64,000 nucleotides of DNA, taken from contig NZ_CP118607.1 of the NCBI RefSeq assembly GCF_028898945.1, positions 992,001 through 1,056,000 on the forward strand, in the 5' to 3' direction. Every line of letters starts with the position of its first letter. Position 1 is the first letter of the stretch. The DNA is from Pseudomonas sp. PSKL.D1 (GTDB lineage: Bacteria; Pseudomonadota; Gammaproteobacteria; Pseudomonadales; Pseudomonadaceae). Below the pieces are notes generated by a model. That model was not told the origin of the DNA. It did no database searches and worked only from the letters and a program-made list of their open reading frames with translations. Of the stretch, positions 17,380 to 27,714 are shown one piece after another. The position numbers and the translations under genes are program-made.

Positions 17380-17425
17380 GGCACGGGCGTTGCCCGTGTT
17401 CGCGGCTGAAGCCGCTCCTACAGGG
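17380..17425. repeat. Single REP copy with hairpin
   Basis: A small hairpin (CACGGGCGTTGCCCGTG) followed by one REP palindrome (CGCGGCTGAAGCCGCTCCTACAGGG), downstream of trpS. Confidence 0.75.
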
Positions 17426-17471
17426 AACTGTGTATGGCTGGATAATGGCCGTATGTATCATTGCCATTAAG

Positions 17472-17504
17472 CGGGCCGGTCGCTACAGTGACGGCCCGTT
17501 TTTT
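17472..17504 (+). terminator. Terminator between trpS and zapE
   Basis: CGGGCCGTCGC-type stem with matching GACGGCCCG and six T. It isolates zapE from trpS; it ends about 20 bases before the zapE ATG. Confidence 0.75.
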
Positions 17505-17524
17505 GTTGCCTCGCTAACGAAATC

Positions 17525-18619
17525 ATGACGCCCCTAGAACGATACCAAGCAGATCTGAAACGTCCCGACTTCTTCCATGATGCGGCGCAGGAGACTGCGG
17601 TGCGTCACCTGCAGCGCCTGTACGACGACCTGGTCGCGGCGCAGAACAACAAGCCGGGCGTGTTCGGCAAGCTGTTCGGCAAGAAGGAGCAGACGCCAGT
17701 CAAAGGCCTGTACTTCTGGGGTGGAGTAGGGCGCGGCAAGACCTATCTGGTCGACACGTTCTATGAGGCACTGCCGTTCAAGCAGAAAATGCGTACGCAC
17801 TTCCACCGCTTCATGAAGCGCGTTCACGAGGAAATGAAAACCCTCAAGGGCGAGAAGAACCCGCTGACCATCATTGCCAAGCGCTTCAGCGAAGAAGCCA
17901 AGGTGATCTGCTTCGACGAATTTTTCGTATCCGACATCACCGATGCCATGATCCTTGGCACCTTGATGGAGGAGCTGTTCAAGAATGGCGTTTCGCTGGT
18001 GGCAACTTCCAACATCGTGCCGGACGGCCTGTACAAGGACGGCCTGCAGCGTGCGCGCTTCCTGCCGGCCATCGCCATGATCAAGCAGTACACCGACGTG
18101 GTGAACGTTGACAGCGGCGTTGACTACCGCCTGCGTCACCTGGAGCAGGCTGAGTTGTTCCACTTCCCGCTCAACGATGCTGCCCACCAGAGCATGCGTG
18201 CCAGCTTCAAGGCGCTGACACCGGAATGCACCCAGGCCGTCGAAAACGATGTGCTGATGATCGAAAACCGCCCGATCCATGCCCTGCGCACCTGCGACGA
18301 CGTCGCCTGGTTCGACTTCCGCGCCCTGTGTGACGGGCCGCGCAGCCAGAACGATTACATCGAGCTGGGCAAGATCTTCCATGCGGTGCTGTTGAGCAAT
18401 GTCGAGCAGATGGGCGTCACCACCGACGACATCGCCCGCCGTTTCATCAACATGGTGGACGAGTTCTACGACCGTAACGTCAAGCTGATCATCTCGGCTG
18501 AGGTGGAGTTGAAGGACTTGTACACCGGGGGCCGTCTGAGCTTCGAGTTCCAGCGTACCCTGAGCCGGTTGCTGGAGATGCAGTCGCACGAGTTCTTGGC
18601 GCGGGCGCACAAGCCTTAA
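17525..18619 (+). CDS. zapE: Cell division ATPase ZapE (AFG1 family)
   Basis: 364 residues, AFG1/YhcM-like P-loop ATPase. Walker A GGVGRGKT is near residues 66-73, Walker B VICFDEFFVSD near 128-138. In E. coli ZapE acts at the division ring under stress and binds FtsZ; in this organism the role is by homology. The ATG at 17525 follows AACGAAATC without a strong ribosome site, but the N-terminus (TPLERYQADL) is the family's. Confidence 0.92.
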   Translation: MTPLERYQADLKRPDFFHDAAQETAVRHLQRLYDDLVAAQNNKPGVFGKLFGKKEQTPVKGLYFWGGVGRGKTYLVDTFYEALPFKQKMRTHFHRFMKRVHEEMKTLKGEKNPLTIIAKRFSEEAKVICFDEFFVSDITDAMILGTLMEELFKNGVSLVATSNIVPDGLYKDGLQRARFLPAIAMIKQYTDVVNVDSGVDYRLRHLEQAELFHFPLNDAAHQSMRASFKALTPECTQAVENDVLMIENRPIHALRTCDDVAWFDFRALCDGPRSQNDYIELGKIFHAVLLSNVEQMGVTTDDIARRFINMVDEFYDRNVKLIISAEVELKDLYTGGRLSFEFQRTLSRLLEMQSHEFLARAHKP

Positions 18620-18659
18620 GATTGTCGGGGCCGCTTTACGGCCCATTCCGACCGGTCCG

Positions 18660-18742
18660 GCGCCCCGGCAAGGCCGCTCCTACAGGAAATCGCGTATCCC
18701 TGTGGGAGCGGCCTTGTGTCGCGATAGGGCTGCAACGCAGCC
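18660..18742. repeat. Inverted REP pair
   Basis: GGCAAGGCCGCTCCTACAGG faces CCTGTGGGAGCGGCCTTGTG with a short spacer. It lies between the convergent zapE and the regulator gene; a GGGCCGC/GCGGCCC-like hairpin precedes it directly after zapE. Confidence 0.8.
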
Positions 18743-18751
18743 CCAACGGCC

Positions 18752-19756
18752 TCAAGCCTCCTGCATGAACTGCTGCCGATACTGGTTCGGCGACAACTCC
18801 GTGTGCTGCCTGAACAACCGCGCAAAGAAGCTGGCATCGTCATACCCCACCTCGTAACTGATGGTCTTGATGCTCTTGCGCGTGCTCGACAGTAACCCCT
18901 TGGCCGTCTCGATCCGCAGCCGCTGCAGGTAATGCAGCGGCTTGTCACCGGTCGCCCCCTGAAAGCGGCGCATGAAGTTGCGGATGCTCATGCCATGGTT
19001 GCGGGCCACATCCTCGAAGCGGAACTTGTCGGCAAAGTGCTCTTCCAGCCAGTGCTGGATCTGCAGGATGATCAGGTCCTGATGCAGCTTCTGCCCACCA
19101 AAGCCCATACGGCCCGGCGTATAGTTGCGCTGCACTTCATACAGGATGTCGCGCGCCACTGCGCGGGCCACGTTGGCGCCGCAGAAACGTTCGATCAGGT
19201 AGATGTACAAGTCACAGGCCGAGGTGGTGCCGCCTGCGCAGTACAGGTTGTCGGCATCGGTGAGGTGCTTGTCCTGATTCAGGCGGATTTTCGGGAAGCG
19301 TTCGGCAAAGTTGTCGAAGAAGCGCCAGTAGGTGGTCGCTTCCTTGCCGTCGAGCAGGCCCGATTCGGCCAGCCAGAACACCCCACTGGCTTCGGCGCAC
19401 AGCACGGCCCCGCGGGCATGTTGTGCGCGCAGCCATGGCAGCACCTGTGGATAACGCTGTACCAGCACATCGAAGTCTTCCCAGAAGGCCGGGAGGATGA
19501 TCACGTCGGCATCGTCCAGGCCGCCGTCGACCGGAAGCTGCACGTTGCTGAAACTGTCCACGGGCTGCCCGTCCGGGCTTACCAGGCGGATCTCGAACAT
19601 GGGCTTGAGGCCCAGGCCCAGCTGCTTGCTGTAACGCAAGCTGGCGAGGTGGAAGAAGTCCTTGGCCTGCATCAAGGTCGAAGCGAACACCTTGTCAATG
19701 GCCAGGATGCTGACGCGCCGCAACGACGCGGAGGGTTGGGTAAACATCATTGTCAT
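18752..19756 (-). CDS. GlxA-family transcriptional regulator (DJ-1/PfpI-like plus AraC HTH)
   Basis: 334 residues. The first 200 or so form a DJ-1/PfpI-like (amidase-type) domain used for sensing (ILPAFWEDFDVL, VLCAEASGVFWLAESGLL with the cysteine at the elbow position), followed by an AraC-type double helix-turn-helix (about 230-330: MSIRNFMRRFQGATG, ISYEVGYDDASFFARLFR). In Pseudomonas this group controls amine and amino acid catabolism genes such as those for carnitine or glycine betaine; the ligand here cannot be told. The start could be 19756 or 19750 (ATG at both). No catabolic operon is adjacent. Confidence 0.85.
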   Translation of the reverse strand: MTMMFTQPSASLRRVSILAIDKVFASTLMQAKDFFHLASLRYSKQLGLGLKPMFEIRLVSPDGQPVDSFSNVQLPVDGGLDDADVIILPAFWEDFDVLVQRYPQVLPWLRAQHARGAVLCAEASGVFWLAESGLLDGKEATTYWRFFDNFAERFPKIRLNQDKHLTDADNLYCAGGTTSACDLYIYLIERFCGANVARAVARDILYEVQRNYTPGRMGFGGQKLHQDLIILQIQHWLEEHFADKFRFEDVARNHGMSIRNFMRRFQGATGDKPLHYLQRLRIETAKGLLSSTRKSIKTISYEVGYDDASFFARLFRQHTELSPNQYRQQFMQEA

Positions 19757-19843
19757 TGTTCTTATAGGGTAGAGTGGTCAATCACCGGCTGGATCGTCTT
19801 ATTTTTTGGCGATTGTGTCTACCCCGCAGATTTGTGCTGGATT

Positions 19844-19926
19844 CTTCGCGGGTAAACCCGCTCCCACCGGGTCAGTGCAGAGCCCTGTGGGGGCGGCGGT
19901 TCGCCGCTGCGATTTACCCGCGAAAA
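19844..19926. repeat. Inverted REP pair
   Basis: TTCGCGGGTAAACCCGCTCCCACC and CTGTGGGGGCGGC...GATTTACCCGCGAA, between the regulator (transcribed away) and the aldo/keto reductase. Confidence 0.8.
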
Positions 19927-19945
19927 GGCACATTCAACATTCAGA

Positions 19946-20986
19946 TCATGGTGCCGGGTTCGGCTGGTCCTGATGAATCCCCTCGATCGCCGCCAGCAAC
20001 TCGTCGCTAAGGTTCAGTTCCAGGCTGTTCAGGTTGCTCTGCAGTTGCTTCAGGTCGGTGGCACCAATGATGTTGCTGGTGACAAACGGCTGCCGCGTCA
20101 CAAACGCCAGCGCCATCTGCGCCGGGTCCAGCCCGTGCTCGCGTGCCAGTGCCACATAACGGCTGCAGGCCGCCACGGTTTGCGGGTTGGAATACCGGGC
20201 AAAGCGGCTGAACAGCGTCAAACGCCCCTTCTCTGGCCTGGCGCCGTTCTCGTATTTGCCCGAAAGCATGCCGAAGGCCAGCGGTGAGTAAGCCAGCAGC
20301 CCGCACTGTTCACGAATGGCGACTTCCGCAAGGCCCACCTCGAAGCTGCGGTTGAGCAGGTTGTACGGGTTCTGGATCGACACCGCACGCGGCCAGCCAC
20401 GGCTTTCGGCCAGTTGCAGGAACTTCATGGTGCCCCACGGCGTTTCGTTGGACAGGCCCACATGGCGGATCTTACCGGCACGCACCTGCTCATCCAGCAC
20501 TTCGAGGGTTTCTTCCAGCGGGGTGAACAGGTCATTGGCCAGGTGCTGATAGCCCAGCTTGCCGAAGAAATTGGTGCTGCGCTCCGGCCAGTGCAGCTGG
20601 TACAGGTCGATGCGGTCGGTTTGCAGGCGCTTGAGGCTTTCATCCAGTGCCGCGACGATGTGCTGGCGGTTGTGTTTCAGCTGCCCGTCGCGAATGTGGC
20701 TGATGCCGTTGCCAGGGCCGGCAACCTTGCTGGCGAGTACCCAGTCGTCGCGGTCGCCGTTTGCCTTGAACCAGTTGCCAATGACGCGCTCGGTGGCGGC
20801 ATAGGTCTCGGGGCGGGGGGGTACCGGGTACATTTCGGCGGTATCGATAAAGTTGACGCCACAGCCCTTGGCCAGTGCGATCTGCTCGAAGGCCTCTGCC
20901 TGGGTGTTTTGCTCACCCCAGGTCATGGTGCCCAGGCACAGGGCGCTGACGTTGAGGTCGGTACGGCCGAGCTTGCGGTATTCCAT
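19946..20986 (-). CDS. Aldo/keto reductase, Tas-like
   Basis: 346 residues, the same length as E. coli Tas. NADPH-dependent (beta/alpha)8 barrel oxidoreductase: Asp48 and Tyr53 (FIDTAEMY) of the catalytic tetrad, Lys in VLASKVAG and His in YQLHWPE. The ATG at 20986 has AAGGAG ten bases before it and gives the canonical MEYRKLGRTD; the TTG at 21007 is less likely. The substrate is unknown. It is divergent from the ribosomal protein operon. Confidence 0.88.
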   Translation of the reverse strand: MEYRKLGRTDLNVSALCLGTMTWGEQNTQAEAFEQIALAKGCGVNFIDTAEMYPVPPRPETYAATERVIGNWFKANGDRDDWVLASKVAGPGNGISHIRDGQLKHNRQHIVAALDESLKRLQTDRIDLYQLHWPERSTNFFGKLGYQHLANDLFTPLEETLEVLDEQVRAGKIRHVGLSNETPWGTMKFLQLAESRGWPRAVSIQNPYNLLNRSFEVGLAEVAIREQCGLLAYSPLAFGMLSGKYENGARPEKGRLTLFSRFARYSNPQTVAACSRYVALAREHGLDPAQMALAFVTRQPFVTSNIIGATDLKQLQSNLNSLELNLSDELLAAIEGIHQDQPNPAP

Positions 20987-21172
20987 CGGGAGGACACTCC
21001 TTGGCAAAGAGCTCCATCAAAGCAGGTTGAAATTTTTCGTGCAATCTGGATAATCCTGCACCTCTCTGTGTGGCGGAAGTGATGCACCACCACGCAAGAG
21101 GAACCTTGTCGAACATTGGACGCGCAGACCCGAGCCCCCAATTTGCGTCCGTGTGCGGCTGCGCGCTTGCCC

Positions 21173-21201
21173 TTGGCAAGTTGTGCACTATCCAGTAAGA
21201 T
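21173..21201 (+). promoter_or_regulatory. Sigma70-type promoter of rplM-rpsI
   Basis: TTGGCA at 21173-21178 and TAAGAT at 21196-21201, with a 17-bp spacer, 43 bases before the rplM start. Spacing and position fit a strong housekeeping promoter; a GC-rich discriminator (TCGCCG) follows, as expected for stringent control. Confidence 0.6.
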
Positions 21202-21244
21202 TCGCCGTCTATTTTTCGCTGGGCGGCCTCTGAGGCTTTAGAGA

Positions 21245-21673
21245 ATGAAAACTTTTACTGCTAAACCGGAAACAGTAAAGCGCGACTGGTTCGTAGTCGA
21301 CGCCGCTGGTCAGACCCTGGGTCGTCTGGCTACCGAAATCGCTCTGCGTCTGCGCGGCAAGCACAAACCAGAATACACCCCTCACGTTGACACCGGCGAC
21401 TACATCGTCGTTATCAACGCCGAGCAGGTTCGTGTGACTGGTGCCAAGTCTTCCGACAAAATGTACTACTCCCACTCCGGTTTCCCAGGTGGCATCAAGG
21501 AAATCAGCTTCGAGAAGCTGATCGCCAAAGCCCCTGAGCGTGTTATCGAAACTGCGGTCAAGGGCATGCTGCCTAAGAACCCGCTGGGTCGCGACATGTA
21601 CCGCAAGCTGAAAGTGTACGCGGGTGCTGCTCACCCACACACTGCTCAGCAGCCTCAAGAACTGAAGATCTAA
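21245..21673 (+). CDS. rplM: 50S ribosomal protein L13
   Basis: 142 residues, the full family length, with MKTFTAKPE at the start and the conserved [12 protein letters not shown] and [11 protein letters not shown] blocks. Early-assembling protein of the large subunit. It is cotranscribed with rpsI 15 bases downstream, the universal rplM-rpsI arrangement. Confidence 0.98.
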   Translation: MKTFTAKPETVKRDWFVVDAAGQTLGRLATEIALRLRGKHKPEYTPHVDTGDYIVVINAEQVRVTGAKSSDKMYYSHSGFPGGIKEISFEKLIAKAPERVIETAVKGMLPKNPLGRDMYRKLKVYAGAAHPHTAQQPQELKI

Positions 21674-21688
21674 CGGGGATAGTTCAAA

Positions 21689-22081
21689 ATGTCGGCGACT
21701 CAAAATTACGGCACTGGCCGTCGCAAGACCGCAACCGCTCGCGTATTCCTGCGTCCGGGTACTGGTAACATCTCCATCAACAACCGTTCTCTGGACGTGT
21801 TCTTCGGTCGCGAAACCGCTCGCATGGTTGTTCGTCAGCCGCTCGAGCTGACCGAAACCGTTGAGAAGTTCGACATCTATGTCACCGTTTCCGGTGGTGG
21901 TGTCAGCGGTCAAGCCGGTGCGATCCGTCACGGTATCACCCGCGCTCTGATGGAATACGACGAAACCCTGCGTGGCGCTCTGCGTCGTGCTGGCTACGTC
22001 ACCCGCGACGCTCGTGAAGTTGAGCGTAAGAAAGTGGGTCTGCGTAAAGCGCGTAAGCGTCCTCAGTACTCCAAGCGTTAA
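21689..22081 (+). CDS. rpsI: 30S ribosomal protein S9
   Basis: 130 residues. The [15 protein letters not shown]-terminus and the basic tail ending KRPQYSKR, which reaches the P-site tRNA, identify S9. A strong terminator follows. Confidence 0.98.
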   Translation: MSATQNYGTGRRKTATARVFLRPGTGNISINNRSLDVFFGRETARMVVRQPLELTETVEKFDIYVTVSGGGVSGQAGAIRHGITRALMEYDETLRGALRRAGYVTRDAREVERKKVGLRKARKRPQYSKR

Positions 22082-22100
22082 TACCGCTTCGGCAGTCGAG

Positions 22101-22133
22101 AAAAGCCCGGTTCCTTGGAACCGGGCTTTTTTT
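22101..22133 (+). terminator. Terminator of rplM-rpsI
   Basis: Perfect stem AAAAGCCCGGTTCC/GGAACCGGGCTTTT with a TT loop and seven T, 20 bases after rpsI. Confidence 0.95.
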
Positions 22134-22231
22134 ATGTCTTGAACTAACCTGTCAGCATGTCCGTGACGTCTTGCCGCATAGACGCAGATCAAGCAAAGCG
22201 AGGGTTGTAGCCCATAGCCGGGGTAATCACC

Positions 22232-22261
22232 TTGTCATTGTGTGGATTTGTTTCTTACCAT
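22232..22261 (+). promoter_or_regulatory. Possible promoter of petABC
   Basis: TTGTCA at 22232-22237 and TACCAT at 22256-22261, spacer 18 bp, about 85 bases before petA. The -10 is weak; the rest of the 265-base gap shows only the rpsI terminator. Confidence 0.35.
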
Positions 22262-22346
22262 GGCGGCCAATTTTTAGCGCCACAGACATTACCTAAGTAC
22301 AGGCCTGGTTCAACAGGCCAAGCAAAAGCTGATGGGAGAGGACTGA

Positions 22347-22940
22347 ATGAGCAATGACGGCGTCAACGCAGGCCGGCGCCGCTTCCTCGTAGCCGCGACA
22401 TCCGTGGTCGGGGCGGCGGGGGCAGTGGGGGCTGCGGTACCGTTCGTGGGGTCATGGTTTCCCAGTGCCAAGGCGAAGGCGGCCGGTGCACCGGTGAAGG
22501 TCAATATCGCCAAGGTCGAGCCCGGGCAGCAGATGGTTGCCGAATGGCGTGGCCAGCCGGTATTCATCGTGCGGCGAACGGAAGAGATCCTCGGCAATCT
22601 CAAGAAAATCACGGGCGACCTTTCCGATCCAGAGTCCAAGGCATCGGTGCAGCCTGAGTACGTTGACCCTCAGGTGCGCTCGATCAAGCCGGAAATCCTC
22701 ATTCTTGTAGGCCTGTGCACTCACCTGGGGTGCTCGCCAACCTTCCGTCCGGAAGTGGCCCCGGCCGACCTCGGCCCGAAATGGGTTGGTGGCTATTTCT
22801 GCCCGTGCCACGGCTCCCATTACGACTTGGCTGGCCGCGTGTACAAGTCCCAACCGGCGCCTCTCAACCTGCCAGTGCCGCCGCACTCTTACGAGTCGGA
22901 TGACATCGTGGTCATCGGCGTCGACCAGGAGAAAGCATGA
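22347..22940 (+). CDS. petA: Ubiquinol-cytochrome c reductase Rieske iron-sulfur subunit
   Basis: 197 residues. Rieske protein of the cytochrome bc1 complex, which passes electrons from ubiquinol to cytochrome c1. The N-terminus has a twin-arginine-type sequence (GRRRFLV) and one hydrophobic anchor (about 13-35). The 2Fe-2S ligands are in CTHLGC (Cys124, His126) and CPCHGSH (Cys152, His155). Its stop overlaps the petB start. Confidence 0.96.
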   Translation: MSNDGVNAGRRRFLVAATSVVGAAGAVGAAVPFVGSWFPSAKAKAAGAPVKVNIAKVEPGQQMVAEWRGQPVFIVRRTEEILGNLKKITGDLSDPESKASVQPEYVDPQVRSIKPEILILVGLCTHLGCSPTFRPEVAPADLGPKWVGGYFCPCHGSHYDLAGRVYKSQPAPLNLPVPPHSYESDDIVVIGVDQEKA

Positions 22941-24151
22941 TGAGCAAGTTCATGGACTGGATCGACGCGCGTTTCCCTGCGACCAAGATGTGGGAAGACC
23001 ACCTGAGCAAGTATTACGCGCCCAAGAACTTCAACTTCCTGTATTTCTTTGGTTCCCTGGCGCTGCTGGTGCTGGTCAACCAGATTGTCACCGGTGTGTG
23101 GCTGACCATGAGTTTCACGCCCTCGGCGGAAGAGGCCTTTGCCTCGGTCGAGTACATCATGCGTGACGTGGAGTACGGCTGGATTCTGCGCTACCTGCAC
23201 TCCACCGGTGCCTCTGCGTTCTTCATCGTGGTTTACCTGCACATGTTCCGCGGCCTGCTCTACGGCTCCTACCAGAAGCCGCGTGAACTGGTATGGCTGT
23301 TCGGCATGCTGATCTATCTGGCGCTGATGGCTGAGGCCTTTATGGGCTACCTGCTGCCATGGGGGCAAATGTCGTACTGGGGCGCCCAGGTGATCATTTC
23401 ACTGTTCGGCGCCATCCCGGTAATCGGTGATGACCTCACCCAGTGGATTCGCGGTGATTACCTGATCTCGGGCATTACCCTGAACCGCTTCTTCGCCTTG
23501 CACGTGGTGGCCTTGCCAATCGTGATTCTCGGCCTGGTGGTACTGCACATCCTGGCCCTGCACGAAGTGGGTTCGAACAACCCTGATGGCGTCGACATCA
23601 AGAAGAAAAAGGACGAAAACGGCATTCCGCTCGACGGTATTCCGTTCCACCCTTACTACACGGTTAAAGACATTGTCGGGGTAGTGGTGTTCCTGTTCGT
23701 GTTCTGCGCCGTGGTGTTCTTCTTCCCTGAAATGGGCGGCTACTTCCTGGAAAAACCCAACTTCGAGCAGGCAAACGCCTTCAAGACTCCTGAGCACATT
23801 GCGCCAGTGTGGTACTTCACGCCGTTCTACGCGATCTTGCGTGCGGTACCAGACAAACTCATGGGTGTAATCGCCATGGGTGCGGCCATTGCAGTGCTGT
23901 TCGTGCTGCCCTGGCTCGACCGCAGCCCGGTGCGCTCCATGCGCTACAAGGGCTGGATCAGCAAGGTCTTCCTGCTGGTGTTCTGTGTGGCCTTCGTCAT
24001 CCTCGGCATCCTTGGCGTGCTGGCGCCGACGCCCGGGCGAACCTTGCTGTCGCAGGTGTGTACGGTGCTGTATTTCGCCTACTTCCTGCTGATGCCGTTC
24101 TACACAAGGATCGAGAAGACCAAACCGGTTCCGGAAAGGGTGACTGGCTGA
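22937..24151 (+). CDS. petB: Cytochrome b subunit of the bc1 complex
   Basis: 404 residues, eight or so membrane helices. Contains the two haem b sites (histidines in HSTGASAFFIVVYLHMFR, read in parts, and RFFALHVVALPIVILGLVVLH) and the quinol-site block around PWGQMSYWGAQV. It starts at ATG 22937, overlapping petA by four bases; a second ATG at 22940 is equally possible. petC overlaps its stop by one base. Confidence 0.96.
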   Translation: MMSKFMDWIDARFPATKMWEDHLSKYYAPKNFNFLYFFGSLALLVLVNQIVTGVWLTMSFTPSAEEAFASVEYIMRDVEYGWILRYLHSTGASAFFIVVYLHMFRGLLYGSYQKPRELVWLFGMLIYLALMAEAFMGYLLPWGQMSYWGAQVIISLFGAIPVIGDDLTQWIRGDYLISGITLNRFFALHVVALPIVILGLVVLHILALHEVGSNNPDGVDIKKKKDENGIPLDGIPFHPYYTVKDIVGVVVFLFVFCAVVFFFPEMGGYFLEKPNFEQANAFKTPEHIAPVWYFTPFYAILRAVPDKLMGVIAMGAAIAVLFVLPWLDRSPVRSMRYKGWISKVFLLVFCVAFVILGILGVLAPTPGRTLLSQVCTVLYFAYFLLMPFYTRIEKTKPVPERVTG

Positions 24152-24930
24152 TGAAAAAGTTGATTGCGGTATTTTTGCTGGCAGTGATGCCTGCCTTTTC
24201 CTTTGCTGCCGAGACGGGTGTTGAGCTGGACAAGGTCGACATCGACCTGACCGACAAGGCGGCCATGCAGGATGGTGCGCGTACGTTCGCCAACTACTGC
24301 ATGGGTTGCCACAGTGCCAAGTTCCAGCGCTATGAGCGGGTTGCCGACGACCTGGGTATCCCCCACGAGCTGATGCTCGAGAAGCTGGTGTTCACGGGCG
24401 CCAAGATCGGCGATCACATGAACATCGGCATGAAGCCCAGCGATGCCAAGACCTGGTTCGGTGCTGCGCCGCCGGACCTGACCTTGGTCGCCCGTGTGCG
24501 CGGCACCGACTGGATCTACAGCTACCTGCACAGCTTTTACGAAGACCCGTCGCGGCCGTATGGTGTGAACAACAAGGTGTTCCCGAACGTGGGCATGCCC
24601 AATGTGCTGGTCGGGCTGCAGGGCAATCAGGTGATCGGGTGCAAGCAGGTGCAGACCGTGGTCGATGGCAAGAAACAATTCGACCCACTGACGGGCAGCC
24701 CGTTGACCCATGAAGCGTGCGACCAGCTGACCATTACGCCGAATTCCGGTACCCTGACAGCTGAGCAGTTCGACGAGAAGGTCAAGAACCTGGTGACCTT
24801 CCTGGCCTATTCGGCCAACCCGGTCAAACTGGAAAGCCAGCGCATTGGTACCTATGTGTTGCTGTACCTGGCTTTCTTCTTCGTGTTCGCCTACTTGCTC
24901 AAGCGCGAATACTGGAAGGACGTGCACTGA
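24151..24930 (+). CDS. petC: Cytochrome c1 subunit of the bc1 complex
   Basis: 259 residues with a signal peptide (cleavage near AFSFAA, residue 20), the haem c motif CMGCH at 50-54, and a C-terminal membrane anchor (about 232-252, YVLLYLAFFFVFAYLL). It carries electrons from the Rieske protein to soluble cytochromes on the periplasmic side. The ATG at 24151 overlaps the petB stop (TGATG); a long upstream extension of the frame lies within petB and is not used. Confidence 0.95.
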   Translation: MKKLIAVFLLAVMPAFSFAAETGVELDKVDIDLTDKAAMQDGARTFANYCMGCHSAKFQRYERVADDLGIPHELMLEKLVFTGAKIGDHMNIGMKPSDAKTWFGAAPPDLTLVARVRGTDWIYSYLHSFYEDPSRPYGVNNKVFPNVGMPNVLVGLQGNQVIGCKQVQTVVDGKKQFDPLTGSPLTHEACDQLTITPNSGTLTAEQFDEKVKNLVTFLAYSANPVKLESQRIGTYVLLYLAFFFVFAYLLKREYWKDVH

Positions 24931-24956
24931 TCACGCAGTAGTTTCTGGAAGTTGAA

Positions 24957-25005
24957 CGCGCCCGGGGAGGCTGGCAGCATTGCCAGGCCTCCCCGGGCGC
25001 GTTTT
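24957..25005 (+). terminator. Strong terminator of petABC
   Basis: 15-bp perfect stem CGCGCCCGGGGAGGC/GCCTCCCCGGGCGCG, extended by an inner TGGCA/TGCCA stem, followed by TTTT. Confidence 0.93.
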
Positions 25006-25046
25006 CATTTGAAGTTTTACAAGCATCCCGTGCGAGGAGGCGCTGT

Positions 25047-25670
25047 ATGGGCGCAACCAACAGGTTAGCCTGCTATTCCGACCCCGCTGATCACTACTCT
25101 CACCGGGTGCGCCTGGTGCTGGCCGAGAAAGGTATCAGCGTGCAGGTCATTGACGTTGACCCCGGCCGTTTGCCGCCCAAGCTGGTCGAGGTAAACCCTT
25201 ATGGCAGCGTGCCTACTCTGGTTGACCGCGACCTGGCGTTGTACGAGTCGACCGTGGTGATGGAGTACCTGGAGGAGCGCTACCCGCATCCGCCATTGAT
25301 GCCGGTGTATCCGGTCGCGCGCGGCAACAGCCGTTTGCTGATGCATCGCATTCAGCGCGATTGGTGTGCTCTGGCTGATACCATTCTGGATTCGCGCAGC
25401 AAGGACGCCGCCCGCGCCGAGGCGCGCAAGGCGTTGCGCGAGAGCCTGACCGGTGTGTCGCCATTGTTTGGTGAGTTCGCTTGCTTCATGAGTGAGGAGC
25501 AAAGCCTGGTCGATTGCTGTCTACTGCCCATCCTCTGGCGTTTGCCGGTAATGGGTATCGAACTGCCGCGGCAAGCCAAGCCGCTGCTGGATTACATGGA
25601 GCGACAGTTTGCCCGCGAGGCTTTCCAGGCAAGCCTGTCGTCCGTTGAACGTGAAATGCGCAAGCTTTAA
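25047..25670 (+). CDS. sspA: Stringent starvation protein A
   Basis: 207 residues, glutathione S-transferase fold: a thioredoxin-like N-terminal half (to about 85, with [14 protein letters not shown] and the NPYGSVPTL loop) and a helical C-terminal half. SspA binds RNA polymerase and affects stationary phase and virulence genes; it has no GST activity. GAGGAGG lies before the ATG. sspB follows ten bases later, the usual pair. Confidence 0.93.
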   Translation: MGATNRLACYSDPADHYSHRVRLVLAEKGISVQVIDVDPGRLPPKLVEVNPYGSVPTLVDRDLALYESTVVMEYLEERYPHPPLMPVYPVARGNSRLLMHRIQRDWCALADTILDSRSKDAARAEARKALRESLTGVSPLFGEFACFMSEEQSLVDCCLLPILWRLPVMGIELPRQAKPLLDYMERQFAREAFQASLSSVEREMRKL

Positions 25671-25680
25671 GGAGCCGTTG

Positions 25681-26103
25681 ATGAACTCCAGTCGCCCCTA
25701 TCTGGTTCGAGCACTGTACGAGTGGATCGTCGACAACGATTGCACGCCCCATATGCTGGTCAATGCCGAGTACCCGGCGGTGCAAGTGCCGCAGGGCTTC
25801 GCCAGTGACGGCCAGATCGTTTTGAATATTTCCCCCAGCGCCGTGCGTAGCCTGCACATGGACAATGAAGCGGTGAGCTTCGAAGGGCGCTTTGGTGGTG
25901 TGTCCCATTCGCTGTACGTGCCGGCGGGCGCCATCCTCGGCATCTATGCGCGAGAAAACGGGCAGGGCATGGTCTTTGAGTTGGAGCCGCCATTGATGGA
26001 GGCTGATGACGAGCTGGAAGAGCAGGGCGTCGAACCGGACGATGATGACAAGCCAGAGCCGCCGCGCCCAACCGGCCGGCCAAGCCTGAAAGTGGTCAAG
26101 TAA
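25681..26103 (+). CDS. sspB: ClpXP protease specificity-enhancing factor SspB
   Basis: 140 residues. Adaptor that delivers ssrA-tagged proteins to ClpXP. The folded part is about residues 5-110 (RPYLVRALYEW, FEGRFGGVSHSLYVP), and after an acidic linker the C-terminal ClpX-binding tail reads RPSLKVVK. The ATG at 25681 follows AAGGAG; earlier starts lie in sspA. Confidence 0.93.
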   Translation: MNSSRPYLVRALYEWIVDNDCTPHMLVNAEYPAVQVPQGFASDGQIVLNISPSAVRSLHMDNEAVSFEGRFGGVSHSLYVPAGAILGIYARENGQGMVFELEPPLMEADDELEEQGVEPDDDDKPEPPRPTGRPSLKVVK

Positions 26104-26104
26104 C

Positions 26105-26137
26105 AAAAAAGGCGATCCAGTTGGATCGCCTTTTTAT
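26105..26137. terminator. Bidirectional terminator between sspB and the YgdI-type gene
   Basis: AAAAAAGGCGATCCA/TGGATCGCCTTTTT with a short loop. A and T runs on both sides suit both convergent genes. Confidence 0.9.
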
Positions 26138-26147
26138 TTGCCGTGGA

Positions 26148-26363
26148 TTACAGGTCGCTGATGCTGCGAATCTGGTCACGGTTGATGCGGGTTTGCTTGC
26201 CGTCGAGTTGCTGGAACTCGTAGAAGCCGGAGTCCTGGTCGAATTTGGGGGCGTCGACGGTCTGGAACTCGCGGCCGTCGTTGAGGGTGATTACGCTCGG
26301 AGTCGAGCAGCCGGCCAGGGTGGCGAAGGTGCCGAGCAGCAGGGCGGGCAGGAGCTTTTTCAT
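26148..26363 (-). CDS. YgdI/YgdR-type small lipoprotein
   Basis: 71 residues with a signal peptide and lipobox LAGC (Cys19), then the SH3-like YgdI/YgdR domain (VITLNDGREFQTVDAPKFD, shown as family motif, to the end). The ATG at 26363 is the one that places the signal peptide at the N-terminus. The function is not known in general. Confidence 0.88.
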   Translation of the reverse strand: MKKLLPALLLGTFATLAGCSTPSVITLNDGREFQTVDAPKFDQDSGFYEFQQLDGKQTRINRDQIRSISDL

Positions 26364-26403
26364 GCGGTGTTTCCTGGTATCTGAAAAGGCGGAGCGTTGC
26401 AGT

Positions 26404-26452
26404 GCTTGTGCTGGCCTCATCGCGTCGGACCGCCGCGATGAGGCCAGCACAG
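26404..26452. repeat. Palindromic hairpin related to REP
   Basis: TGTGCTGGCCTCATCGCG and CGCGATGAGGCCAGCACA around a 9-base loop, just downstream of dolP (minus strand). It may act as terminator or mRNA-end stabiliser. Confidence 0.7.
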
Positions 26453-26459
26453 GAAAAAA

Positions 26460-27637
<1,178 letters not shown>

Positions 27638-27714
27638 TTAAGTGGGGCTCAGGCCGGCGCGACGCGCAACAACGTCCAGCCCGCGAAACATAGAGCAAAA
27701 AAATCGGAGTGGGT

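Noticed and set aside
18932..19855. 307-codon plus-strand frame over the GlxA-type regulator
   Set aside because: It is the reverse shadow of the regulator, with no recognisable motif.
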